The position numbers and the translations under genes are program-made. The notes under the pieces were generated by a model, which was given only the letters and a program-made list of their open reading frames with translations, was not told where the DNA came from and did not search any database. Source: Seminavis robusta (Eukaryota > Bacillariophyta > Bacillariophyceae > Naviculales > Naviculaceae). Taken from it: 27,309 nt of DNA. Below, one piece after another: positions 1 to 9,811 of the stretch (the first letter of the stretch is position 1; the number at the start of each line of letters is the position of its first letter). Where the stretch lies: contig CAICTM010001537.1 of assembly GCA_903772945.1 (NCBI GenBank), positions 1 through 27,309 on the forward strand. Direction: 5' to 3'.

Positions 1-300
1 CCCTATTCATACTAGTTGTGATCGATGAACATCTCTCTAGATATTTACCAGCGTGGCAGCTTCCACGCTACTAGATAATGCTAGACGAATTTCCACGCGT
101 TCCGTTTTGGATCTGGAGTGAGTAGGATTGCTACCGCAACTTACTCTATCACACCGTACAGTCTCCCGCGGAAGTCAGATCTACGATCTTTTGTTTGTCT
201 CTCTCTTTTGATTAGTTTTTCATAGCTTCTAATCCTCTCATACTTCATTCTCTCAATCTCAAAACAACTCGAAAGAATCTTTACACTGCTACTTTTAGCG
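1..300. other. Non-coding segment, faintly LTR-like
   Basis: No open frame of note. It contains a perfect 7-bp stem (AGCGTGG at 50-56, CCACGCT at 63-69, 6-base loop), and from about 190 to 275 a pyrimidine-rich stretch followed by A-rich sequence. Such composition is common in the long terminal repeats of diatom retrotransposons, but I see no matching second copy, primer-binding site or target duplication. The LTR reading is therefore only a suggestion. Confidence 0.2.
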
Positions 301-1330
301 TAGTGCAGTACACAGCTCAAAATCCTGAGGTTTCAAGGGCCAGATTCGGATACAGTCAAACTTTCGCTCAAAGTGTCCAGATTTGGTACACAGCTCAGAA
401 TCGGACGCAATTCTAGTTATCGTCGGTATACAGCTCAAAATCCTGAAGTTCAAGGGCCAGATTCGGTATAGCTCAAAATCCTTTTTCGCTCAAAGGTCCA
501 GATTCGGTACACAGCTCAAAGGGCCAGATTTGGTACACAGCTCGAATCTGTTCAGACTGATGGGTTCAAGGCCGATTGGTTAGCCAAAATTGGTTAAGGT
601 CCAGATTGGTACACAGCTCAAAATCCTAGATTGGCCAGTCGGAACGTCAAAATCTGGGTTCAAGGGCCAGATTCGGTATACAGCTCAAAATCCTGAGATT
701 CAAGGGCCAGATTCGGCTCACAGCTCAAAATCCATTTTCACCAGGTGTCTCAACATCCAGTCAGACCAACGTTCAGTCAGCAAAAAATCCGCCTCGGCTG
801 AACAGCCAATCAGCTCAGGAACAGTCCAAGCGCCTCGGCTGAACAGCCAATCAGCTCAGGAACAGGTCCATCCGCCTCGGCCGAAAAGCCAGTTTTACTG
901 AGATTCAAAACCTCAAAATCCACCTCGGCTGAACAGCCAATAAGCTCAGGAACAGGTCCAAGCGCCTCGGCTGAACAGCCAATCAGCTCAGGAACAGCTC
1001 CATCCGCCTCGGCCGAAAAGCCAGTTTTACTGAGGTTCAAAACCTCAAAATCCGCCTCGGCTGAACAGCAATCAGCCTCAGGAACAGGTCCATCCGCCTC
1101 GGCCGAACAGCCAATCAGCTCAGGAACAGGTCCATCTGCCTTGGCCGAAAAGTCAGTTTTCCTGAGTTCAACACCTCGAAATCCATTTTAGCTCAAAGGG
1201 CCGGATCTGGTACACAGCTCAATATCCTGAGGTTCAACACCCAATCAGCCCAAAGGCCGGATCTGGTACACAGCTCAAAATCCTGAGGTTTCACACCTCA
1301 AGATCCGCCTCGAATCAGCCAAGGAACATA
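300..1330. repeat. Nested tandem repeat block (two interleaved families)
   Basis: The outer family (about 305-760 and again 1195-1300) repeats a core 'CAGCTCAAAATCC' linked to 'CAAGGGCCAGATTCGG' at irregular 40-60 bp spacing. The inner family (about 785-1185) repeats 'GCCTCGGCTGAACAGCC' plus 'AATCAGCTCAGGAACAG'. Its core starts near 791, 832, 874, 922, 964, 1006, 1054, 1096 and 1138, that is spacings of about 42, 42, 48 repeated. This gives a higher-order unit of about 132 bp present three times. The 48-bp member carries an extra 'TTTTACTGAGGTTCAAAAC' type segment that resembles part of the outer family. Spacings are mostly multiples of three, so the minus strand stays open over much of the inner block, but no start context or domain supports a gene. 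Confidence 0.85.
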
Positions 1331-1501
1331 CCTGCGTTACTAGCCAACTACCAAATCCATGGCAGGTTGACCATGGTGATCAGACTCCATGACAGCATAA
1401 CCGCAATGGTCGCATTGATGGCTTGCTGACAGGAACCTCCCAGTCATTGGGTTCCGAAGCCTGTCCATCATAGGACTCTGACTTCATTTTCACTTGCGGA
1501 A

Positions 1502-1601
1502 GTTTGTGTTAGTGAATGACAGGCCAGGTTGTGTCTTAAGCATGGCCGGCTGTTTGTGTTAGTGAATGACTGGCCAGGTTGTGTCTGAAGCATGGCCGGC
1601 T
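1502..1601. repeat. 50-bp tandem duplication
   Basis: Two adjacent 50-bp copies (1502-1551 and 1552-1601) beginning GTTTGTGTTAGTGAATGAC and ending near CATGGCCGGCT. They differ at two positions (ACAG/ACTG and CTTAAG/CTGAAG). The near identity suggests a recent local duplication. No function is evident. Confidence 0.9.
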
Positions 1602-2525
1602 GCCACATCAGCCGAATGTTCCTCCAAGCATGGGTTCCAAACTTGGCCGACCAACAGAAGAGAATCATAAAAATTGAAAGGTGGGTTGTATAACTGCATG
1701 GTACTTCTTTGTAGACGAGATGGGTATGTTGGTGTCGGTCAATTCTACCGGGGTGGGAGGGGATGCACCTGCCTCGTTTACACTCGCTCTGCGATACTAC
1801 TGTGAGGGGTTGTTGATTGCATGAGTGAGGCTGCTTGGGGTTTGCCTCTCGCATTGGGTCTGGATATGGTGGTGGTTATGGAGACAGGGTGGCATACCGT
1901 CTCAGCAGTTTTGAGTATGTCTCTGCACGTGTGCATCGCTCTGTTGAGAAGGGCACATGCGCATAGCTTCGGATCTCTCGATACTGGGTATGGGCGCAGT
2001 GGATGTGCCAGGCCTGGACCTCGCTTGCAGGACCTGGTTCTGTCTCTGTTTGCACATACGCCAAGATCGCTCAACTCTGCGTGGGGACCCCACCAAATTA
2101 GCTCCATTTTCTGCCGTCAAGAAGGGCTCGGGGCAAGGTGGATTTCTTGTATGCATTACCCGGGCATCATCTTGGCTTTACCTCGGTTCCTAATTGCACG
2201 TGGCATTTGTGTCACGGGCGGGAAGGCTTCAGCAGTAGGTGTCTAGACTTCCTCAACATGGCAGCTAGTCTGAGCGTTTGTAGATGGCAACACAGCTTAT
2301 GGCCCAGTGTCAGTTTCAGTTCCGCTGATTTTACATCATGACCTGTCTCTGCCTGTGGTTATCTTGTTGGGTAGGTGGGTGCGGTGCTGGTCAAGTAATC
2401 TGTGGACACCGATGGGGGAGCTGGTCATGGTCGCATTTATTGTGCCATACACTGCTGCTCATCTGCTGGAGGATTGCCAGACACATCCCTCCATTCACCC
2501 CGGTTGGAGATGGCTTTGGAACGGG

Positions 2526-2590
2526 GAATGATTGAGATGATCTTGGAAGATGGCTATGGAGAATGATCGAGATGATCTTGGAAGACGGCT
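2526..2590. repeat. 30-bp direct duplication, 35-bp period
   Basis: Copies at 2526-2555 and 2561-2590, each beginning GAATGAT and containing GAGATGATCTTGGAAGA, separated by five bases. They differ by two C/T changes. No function is evident. Confidence 0.85.
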
Positions 2591-3047
2591 GGTAATGACT
2601 CTTTCCTCCCCCTTTGCTAACACAGCGTTCTTTGTTTCTCCCTACCTTCCTATACAAAAAAACCACCCCCTTTTTAGGCTCATGGGAGCGATGAAGGAGA
2701 CAAAGATAATTGCCCTAACATGGTTTCCTTGGAATGCAAAAGCCGATGTAAAAGCCAATGGAGAATTTTTTATCGATACACCCTTAACCCTAAAAGCATA
2801 GGATCCAATGTATTGGATCAAAGAAACCGATATCCATGTTTCGCTCACTTCTTCTTTCCATGTGGCTGCGGTTGTCGGAAGAAACTTCTTGTCTCGTCAG
2901 AAGTTCCACTTTGGACAGTGAAAGCAGACCCACCAAGTGAAAGAGAGCCTCTCACTGGCCGGAAAGATAGACGCAACGTATACCTTACGAGTGAAAAAGG
3001 GTCTTCCGATACGTTTCTGAGGAAGAACTTTTTGGTTTGTCGCCAAG

Positions 3048-5666
3048 ATGGATGGTGGGAGAAGAAAGTCCCAACGGATCCAGAAGAATGGTTGCAAAAA
3101 TCTGGTGACCTTCCCCGTGAATTGCCCAAATCCTAGTTGTACCCATATTTGCATAAGCAAGAGTTCATTGCAGCGTCATGCCAATGCCAACCCAGAGTGC
3201 TGTAGGTTGGTGTCAACCAACCAATGGAACATTCTGATGTCGGGTAACACTGCGGAAGGTGTGTCTGTCTGTGAAACAGCATTAGAAGGACAGGTTCCGG
3301 TCCAACCAAGGGACGATTGCACGGGCCTTGCTGAAGCAAACCCTGATGATGATCAGGAAAGCCTAGATGAGAATATCAACTTCGACACGAATGACATCAT
3401 GGATGACACGGCGATTGTGGATCATCTTTCCTTCGACCCACCTCCTACCTTTGGCCCTGCGTATCTGCAGAATATGTTTGGGAAAGAGGGTAGCCAGAGT
3501 TACAATCAGGATTCATACAAACTCATGTCGGCAGAGAGAAGAAGTGATCTTGATCTTGATCTGTTGGAGATTATGAAGGATCTCCCCGCTGTAGGGTACA
3601 AGAGAGTTCGTGATTGGCGTTACAAGTCTGAGCACGTTTACAAGCACACTATGGATCACGATAGCTACACCAAGAAGGAGAGGACCGCTGTGGTTCAAGA
3701 AATAGAGGCAGACTACAACATGGATAAGTGCCACCCTATCACAAAGACTGTTAAGCTGCCCCACCTTGGAATTAACGTGAACCTCACAGTTAACTCATTT
3801 GCCGAGCAACTCATGCGACTCCTGAGCGACCCTGCCATGATGGACGAATCTAAATTGTTGATTGACCCAAAGGATCCTTTCAAGAAATCAATACTGGGAG
3901 GAGATGACGGGTGTCTGGGAGAGATCAATACAGGATCGGTATTCGTTGATGCTCACAAAAGGCTCTGCACAGAGAAAAACGATATCCTTGCCTCAATTAT
4001 TTTTGGTATGGACAAGGGGGGAAAGCTTACATTGGAGCCTTTGATGTGGACTTCTAGTTTGTTCACCAGGCTCCCCCGGATACCTGATCCGTACCCTCAA
4101 AGAGGACCACTTCTCCAACATTTCCAAGTACATCTCCCTCATGCTGACATTCGAGGCTTACGTGAAGATGACAAGTATTCTATTGACAGCAATTGTGTAT
4201 ACCACGAAGATGGTGAAGGTAATGTTCACAGGTCTAGTTCACGCTTTTCCAAAAGACGAGGGTACTGGTTGGGCGACCATTAAGAGTCATTTGATCACCC
4301 ACCATCCACATGGTGGAGGACCAGGTCAGATTTGGCAGCTTGGGGAGTGTGGACAGTGGACCTTTCGAGCATGGACACATCTACCACATTAAAAAGCCAG
4401 GTAGCGGCACTCAGAACAGAGTCCACAGCTTCAGTACCCAAGTTGGAATGCAGGCACACTACAATAGTGTTGTCGACCGTGCAAGCAAGGATCTTCATTC
4501 CTGCCGAGAGAATGTCGATACACAGTTGCAGGACGGTATCAGTCCAGCTTGGATAACTGTCACCGCGGATGCCGTCTACAAAAGTTCTCCATCAAGCAAA
4601 AAGGGGAAGAATATCGAAGCCAAGATCCCAGATTTCCTGGAGGGCAGTATAACCAAGACTGATATGCTCAACCTGATTCGTGAGAAACTTCTTCCCTGCA
4701 TCGAAAGTGATTCCATTTCAGTTCATGTGACGTTTGTGAAGAACGGTGTGCGGGTTATGGGACCGAAGGGGCGTCGGAAGGCAGCCTTGGGCACTGGTTG
4801 ATCGCAATAAGGTAATCAAGGGAAATACAGAGACTCACCAAATTGGAATGCACCTTCTGTTTGCCGTGTACATCCCAGAACTGTTGCCCGGTGTTACCAT
4901 TCCATTCGATGCTGGAACATCTGTGGCAGGCAAGGGGTACTATTGTATCACACACACAGTTGAGAAACCCCTGTCGGAAACTGGAGATGGCTGTGACTAC
5001 AAATGGGGTTACGGCACACTTGCAGAACAGAACCAGCGCCTGATCCATGTATCAAGGAAGCGGCTGAATCCAGACGGGAAACTCTCTGTCTGTGCATACT
5101 CGATTGATCTGGTTAGTCGTCCTTTGGCTGGTGTGAAGAATCCCAACCCGGAGCACACTGAGAAAACCAACCAAGAATTCTATTACTTTATTGTTGGCCA
5201 GCACAAGTGGGGTGACCTCTTCATTGACACCTCTCGAAAGGATGAGAAACCGTCCAAAGCAGAAAGGGAGGATTGGAACAGCTTCCTTGCTGGGTACGGA
5301 TGCGATGGCGAAGAAGTTGAGGAAGGAGAGACTACACAAGAAGAAGACAGCACACGGGAACACACGTTGGAAGATGACTCAGATGATGGCACGGACAATG
5401 ACGAAGAAAACAACACGGAAGGGAATGGATCAGACAATAGTCCAGGGTCGAGCCACGGGTCCACATCCCAAGCCAGCCAATCCTTGAAGACTCCAGCGTC
5501 TCACTCTGCTGGTTCTTTCCAATCCAGTAGAGGCTCCTCGGGCGCTCACTCCAGGTCATCCGCAAATGCCTCTCCGGTTGTTGCGACCAATTTTCGGATT
5601 TCCGGGCCAATCATACTGCAGAGCAGTGGCAGCGAGTCCTCTTCAGATGAAGAGAGGTCTGTCTGA
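3048..5666 (+). pseudogene. KDZ/Plavaka-like transposase relic, internally deleted and frameshifted
   Basis: Three plus-strand open segments (3048-4283, about 4310-4801, about 4746-5666) read as one decayed gene. The ATG at 3048 opens a 411-residue segment. An N-terminal C2HC-type finger lies at residues 26-51 (C26, C31, H44, C51, core CPNPSC). Next come a segment with GEINTGSVF (about 291-299) and IIFGMDKGGKLTLEP (about 317-331). From memory of the family, these fit the region around the first catalytic aspartate of Kyakuja-Dileera-Zisupton/Plavaka transposases. The frame is then lost. The next segment has VRFGSLGSVDSGPFEHGH and KKPGSGTQNR, like the later conserved H/E-containing block. After another shift near 4746-4801 comes a C-terminal part with HLLFAVYIPEL and an acidic, serine-rich tail. 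Several hundred residues expected between the 'FGMDK' and 'DSGPFEHGH' blocks are absent. The family call is by motif recall, not alignment. Alternatives are an unrelated host gene or unseen introns. The frame changes argue it is dead. Confidence 0.55.
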
Positions 5667-6196
5667 AAGCAAAATATAGCGGACTCGATACACAGTCAGC
5701 AATGGCGGCCAATGATTGCTTTGACAAAAGAAAGAAGATATGTTTGTAATGCATGTGAGTAAAAGAAGTGAAAAAGGACAGAGAGATCCCATAGGTGGCA
5801 AAACAGAGTAGTTAACACATGCAAAATCACCCCCGGACCAAAAATGCACTCTTCTTCGTAGCAGGGAATCCTTTGTGTCCCAAAAGCCTTTGCTTTTCTC
5901 TGTTGCAATAGGTTTTCCTGTTGTCCCAGATCCCGTTTTTGACAAAAAAGTGAGGTCATTTTTCTTTCGGTGGCTAGAAACTCTATGGAGGTTCGAATTG
6001 GCTCACAATTTCTTTCATCTCTAAATTGTCGTCCGTCGGGCTGGTTTTACCTCATTTTCTTGCTGCTTTGCGTGACAAGTTTCTTAAATGGAGACCGTGT
6101 GGCGGGTTTTTTGCCGCCTACCCTGCCGAGATTGGAGCCAGGAAAACACAAGCCTGGAGGGAGGATACATGAGCTCATTTTTTACCGACGTGCACC
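5667..6196. other. Gene-free spacer between two relic genes
   Basis: No credible coding frame. A plus-strand open frame (5970-6314) has a hydrophobic patch but lacks an ATG at its left end and overlaps the start of the next relic in a different frame. No repeats or terminal inverted repeats were recognised. Confidence 0.4.
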
Positions 6197-7436
6197 ATGG
6201 TTGGAGCAACAAAACACAACAGCGCTTCCAAGAGGGGCAAGGTTTCGACATCCTCTCGAGGCAAGGATGATGGTAAAGGTCAGGATGAAGGTATGGATCC
6301 GAGTCGAGTTTTGAACAAACTTAACAGGGAAGTCTCAAGAAACAGTCCGAGTTTTATGAGAAGAAGGTCCAGCAGTTCAGTGCTCGTGTGGACCAAGAGG
6401 ACAGTGACGACATGGATATGAGAATGGAGAGATCACTGGTTTCAAGCGGCTGGTGAGCACAAAAGGCTGCTGAACAACGCCAAGTCACCATACAGGACAA
6501 GACTCAAAAAATGTGAGTTTTATGCTTCCTATGTTGAAATGCTGCTTTTGGTGGGTGACTGAACCTTTGTTTTCTCGCTTATTGTGTATCGAATTAGTGT
6601 ATTTTCTATAGGGGTCTATAATCAAGCTAAAGATAATAGAGGCACCACTCCACCCACAATTGATGCCATTTTGAAGGCCCTCGGTAGGCAACCAAATGGT
6701 TGCGGGGAAGATAGTGAATACGACCGTGATTGCGTGGATTTCTTCTTCCGGGTCGGGGTTGCTAGCCAACAGACCTGCATAGAGGGAGAGGGCATGATTG
6801 AGAATACAACCAGGGGGCTGCTTAAGGGCAAGTGGGTTTCTACTATGGCAACAGCTGCTCTCTTCGTAGAACTGGCAAGCGACACCAGGAATATTTTGTA
6901 CAACCTGGAAGTGAAGAAAAGGCAGGAGAACAATCGAGAACTAGGTGAACGGCTGCACGAAGCGTAAAAAGGGATTCACCAAGGACAATGCAGCCCATGC
7001 TTCAAAGATGTACAAGAAACACCTAGCGTACTTCAAACACGTTGCAAGCATTCCCCAAAAACTCCAATTGATTGGAAAGTGGGAAAATAAGATTGGATTG
7101 AGGAAAAGCCGTGGAGAAAGCTTGGCTTCCAAGAGGTCTCTCGAGCACAGCAAAGCCCTTGGTTCACACAAAAAGCATTGTTCCCTTGAGCTGGGTGAGG
7201 ATGACGAAGATGATGGGTTGGGTTTGTTTCTTTTCCCAGGTTTGATTAAGAAAGATGATAGTACGACTGCTTCCATGTCTACCACCACCACTTCAACAGA
7301 CAGCAGCGAGAGCGGGCGCAATTACAGTGCCACAGGTGCTTCTAGTACTGTTGATTTGAACCAACCATTGTCCGAACTTGGTACAGGTGTTGGTTTCAGT
7401 GCCGGAACAGGTTCTATTCGTGCCATGCAACTTTAG
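6197..7436 (+). pseudogene. Unrecognised intron-containing gene with frameshifts and internal stop
   Basis: The ATG at 6197 starts a basic, polar segment (MVGATKHNSASKRGK). Coding character moves to another frame around 6325-6350, where a charged stretch SEFYEKKVQQFSARVDQED follows. That frame meets a TGA at 6454-6456 but continues in phase as AQKAAEQRQVTIQDKTQK to a donor (GTGAGT at 6513). Removing 6513-6597 joins in frame to VFSIGVYNQAKDNRG and a further 120 residues (CVDFFFRVGV, STMATAALFVELASD). Near 6961 the frame shifts by one base, restoring a lysine-rich segment and an acidic then Ser/Thr-rich tail that ends at 7436 (TAG). I recognise no family. It lies between two transposase relics and could be an accessory ORF of one of them or a decayed host gene. 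If the two shifts and the stop are sequencing errors, the gene could be intact. Confidence 0.5.
6513..6597 (+). other. Predicted spliceosomal intron (85 bp)
   Basis: Donor GTGAGT at 6513 and acceptor TTAG ending at 6597, preceded by a T-rich tract (TTTGTTTTCTCGC). Splicing keeps the flanking frame open and joins TQK to IVFSIGVYNQ. A second AG at 6610-6611 would break the frame, so the acceptor at 6597 is preferred. Confidence 0.6.
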
Positions 7437-7970
7437 ACTTAGCACCTAATACTTATTATAGCATTGCGATAAATTACTTTGACCGAATCATGTTCTACAA
7501 AATTTCTGGTTAGCCGTCCTATCCAATACGGACGCCGAACATCGCGATAGGATGATGTTCCACTACCATTCCGCTTGTGCTCCACTTGCTTTTCCTAAGT
7601 GTGACATTGATAGTTTGATGTTTGACTTCGTTTTAGGATAGACTGTGAGTTGATACAGGATGTGAGACATTTTCCCATTTATGTTTGCCTACTAGTTTCG
7701 AAGCTTCTCTCATCATTTAAATTTGTGGAAAAGCCTCACTTAATGTTTTTCATTGGTTGTAGAAGTAGGGCCTTAAGAGAAAAATCGGTTCCACAAGGGC
7801 CTTAAGAGGAAACATCGGTTCCATAAGTGCCTTAAGAGAAAACATGGTATACCAATGTTTTCCAGTTGATGTATCGTATCGTTCCACTATGTTCCAAACA
7901 TCCTAAGCCCACCGTCAGAGGATGTATGAGTTATCGATACACGATGTAAAAAGCCCATAGGATTTTTCAG
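7437..7970. other. Gene-free, AT-rich spacer
   Basis: No coding frame. It carries the three-copy 29-30 bp repeat at 7768-7856. The last 20 bases before 7971 read in the piggyBac frame only back to a TAA near 7950, so the 5' part of that transposase is missing, not hidden here. Confidence 0.4.
7768..7856. repeat. Three-copy 29-30 bp tandem repeat
   Basis: Copies start at 7768, 7797 and 7827, each with CCTTAAGAG followed by AAA and a CGGTTCCA-type end. The third copy is the most diverged at its right end (GGTATACCAA). No function is evident. Confidence 0.85.
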
Positions 7971-9567
7971 ATGCATCAAGGCTATGGTGAGGCACATGCT
8001 GGAGTGGTAGCGCAAGTCCTTGGCAAGCCTGGCACCTCACGCAGCGGACAAACAGTGTTGGTGGTAGATGTCGATCGAATCCGTCCAAGGGCTTATGTTC
8101 ATCGACACAAGATGCATGATCAAGCGTGGACGCTGAAAGGCCCAAGTGAAGTTCGAATGATCTGGGAACAGCTGAAGCCATTCATCGAGCACGATGAAAA
8201 CACTGATCCAAAAGACCGGAAGCCCATTATCTTCTCTGAAAAACCTCATTTCATATATGGGATAACTTCTTCTCCGGTGATGTCATCATGGACTTCGCTG
8301 CAGAAGAAGGCTTCGGCATCACCATGACATGCAGGAGAGATCGGCTACCCAAAGGTGTACCAACCAAATATTGGTGTAAGGAGAAGACTGACAGCTCAGC
8401 CAGACCTCGTGTGGCACGCTATGAGAAACCCATCTTCGCGGTAAAGAAGACAGGTGACTCCTTGATGCAATTTACATCGTTCCAATCCACAAGTTCATGC
8501 ATCTAGTGTTAATGCTCTCAATGAAGTAGACCTCTACGTGCGGAACAAGCAGCGCGGCAGGGGCAACAACAAGTACTCTTGGTTCATAGAGATGAATGAC
8601 GCTCGGCAGCTCTATTTGAATTTCTACAACGGTGTCGATAAACTGGATCATCTAATTCACAACTGTAACATGGGCTACCGGTAGGCAATTCAAATTTGAA
8701 TTTTGTTGGGCCTGTTAACTTCGATTGTAACTACATTGCAGCTGCTGGAAGTATTGGCACTCCCCAATGATACATGCCAAAGCGATGAAGTCGACTGTTG
8801 TTGTTGCTTACGAAATGTACCTCGAAACCTGTGAGGGCAAACTCCACTGTCATGCTGATTGTCGTATTAACAAACCGGTTTCCTTCTATCGATTCAGAGA
8901 GAAGCTAGCAAAGCAAATGCTCGCTTATGCCCCTCGAAACTGCAAGTATCTTGGCGATGAGAAGATGAGCGATACCACCACAACCAACAAATCCAAGAGG
9001 CCTGGATCGAAAACTCCTCCTCCACGGCGTCGTCCTGCCGATGATGAGTTAACAACTGCTTCTGGTGTCACCACGGATGAAATGGCAGGCAACAACCATG
9101 GCGATCGATTGTGCGGATTTATCACTCCTCTCCTTGAGCAATATCAGGCTTGTCAGACAATGCCGGCCAATAAGAAGCTGAATTGTGTCTTCTGCGGAAA
9201 GGCTTCTTATCAGAAGTGCGCTGTTTGTGACAAGCCCATGCACAAATTCGCGAGTAAGGAAGGTGACAACAGCATCCCCTGCTTCTTCCACTACCACAAC
9301 ACCGCCGCCATGGGATTGGCAAGAGATGATTGGCGGGTAACCAACAAGCGTCTCAAAGACTGGACGTATCCATCAGCTTCCGATTTCGAAGATAACGAAA
9401 CTCAAATGAGGCGTTTGCTCAATGAGATGCGCAGCAGTGACAATAACTCAACTGGTGGCAGAACCTCTGATAGCGGCAACAACAGCAATACCACTGACGG
9501 TCAACAGTCGGCATCCACCAACACAACCAACGTAAACAACGGCGGAGATGATACAATGACTCCCTAA
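7971..9567 (+). pseudogene. piggyBac-like transposase relic (DDE_Tnp_1_7 type), 5'-truncated
   Basis: Three frames read as one piggyBac-superfamily transposase, which cuts and pastes DNA at TTAA sites with three catalytic aspartates. Segment 1 (7971 to about 8255) has VLVVDVDRIRPRAYVH and SEVRMIWEQLKPFIE. A shift near 8255 leads to WDNFFSGDVIMDF, with the aspartate codon at 8261-8263, matching the family's second catalytic Asp block, then CRRDRLPKGVPTKYW and FTSFQSTSSC. A second shift near 8503 leads to VNALNEVDLYVRNKQRGRG and FYNGVDKLDHLI, matching the third Asp block (GVD..D). Intron 8681-8741 then joins GYR to CWKYWHSPMIHAKAM. The C-terminus has the cysteine-rich finger typical of the family (CVFCGKASYQKCAVC, then CFFHYHN), ends in a Thr/Asn/Gly-rich tail and stops at 9565-9567. 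The N-terminal third, including the first Asp block, is missing. No TTAA-flanked terminal repeats were found. It is dead unless the shifts are sequencing errors. Confidence 0.85.
8681..8741 (+). other. Intron inside the piggyBac relic (61 bp)
   Basis: GTAGGC donor at 8681 and TTGCAG acceptor ending at 8741. Removal joins GGCTACCG to CTGCTGGAAG and gives the continuous peptide MGYRCWKYWHSP, which agrees with the conserved order of the family. The interior is AT-rich with a CTAAC-like sequence. The survival of correct splice sites shows the copy was a spliced gene and not a processed copy. Confidence 0.8.
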
Positions 9568-9702
9568 CAGTGTCATGGAAACGAGAACTCTACTCTTTCA
9601 TAGTAGCTACTGCTTAGTAGTGTTGCCTTCTATTTGAATCGCTGTAGCAACCTACTAGTAGTTGTAGTTACGTAGCAGCGGCAGTGAAAATGGGAGCCAC
9701 CA

Positions 9703-9719
9703 CTGCCACGTAGTGGCAA
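9703..9719. other. Short hairpin after the piggyBac relic
   Basis: TGCCAC and GTGGCA form a 6-bp stem around GTA, between the two convergent genes. It could be chance or part of a transcript end. Nothing else is visible in the 9568-9811 spacer. Confidence 0.3.
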
Positions 9720-9811
9720 TGAAGAAGATGCCGAAACTAAACGACAGCTGAACTAAAACAAAATTATCAGGTCATTTTGCAGCTATGGATATCAAGATGT
9801 ATACAATGGCA

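Larger units (their letters stand above)
1331..3047. other. Gene-free stretch with small duplications
   Basis: Overlapping short open frames occur on both strands between 1470 and 2850, but none has a recognisable domain, consistent composition or a partner exon. The stretch holds a 50-bp tandem duplication (1502-1601) and a 30-bp duplication spaced by 35 bp (2526-2590). The part from about 2650 to 3047 leads into the transposase relic and may contain its 5' untranslated or terminal sequence, but no terminal inverted repeat was identified. Confidence 0.4.

Noticed and set aside
1..310. LTR of a Copia-type retrotransposon
   Set aside because: Composition is suggestive, but there is no paired LTR, primer-binding site, polypurine tract or target duplication in the window.
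810..1040. Minus-strand frame in the satellite-like block as a gene
   Set aside because: It is open mainly because the repeat length is a multiple of three. A one-base loss near 1160 breaks its upstream extension, and no flanking gene structure exists. Kept only as a remark.
1821..2246. Overlapping 141-, 109- and 128-residue open frames on both strands
   Set aside because: They overlap one another, have no recognisable motif or splice partners, and look like chance frames in GC-moderate DNA.
5970..6314. Frame with a hydrophobic segment (WFYLIFLLLCVTSFLNG) as a membrane protein
   Set aside because: It begins at GTG, not ATG. An internal ATG leaves a short peptide, and it overlaps the next relic in another frame.
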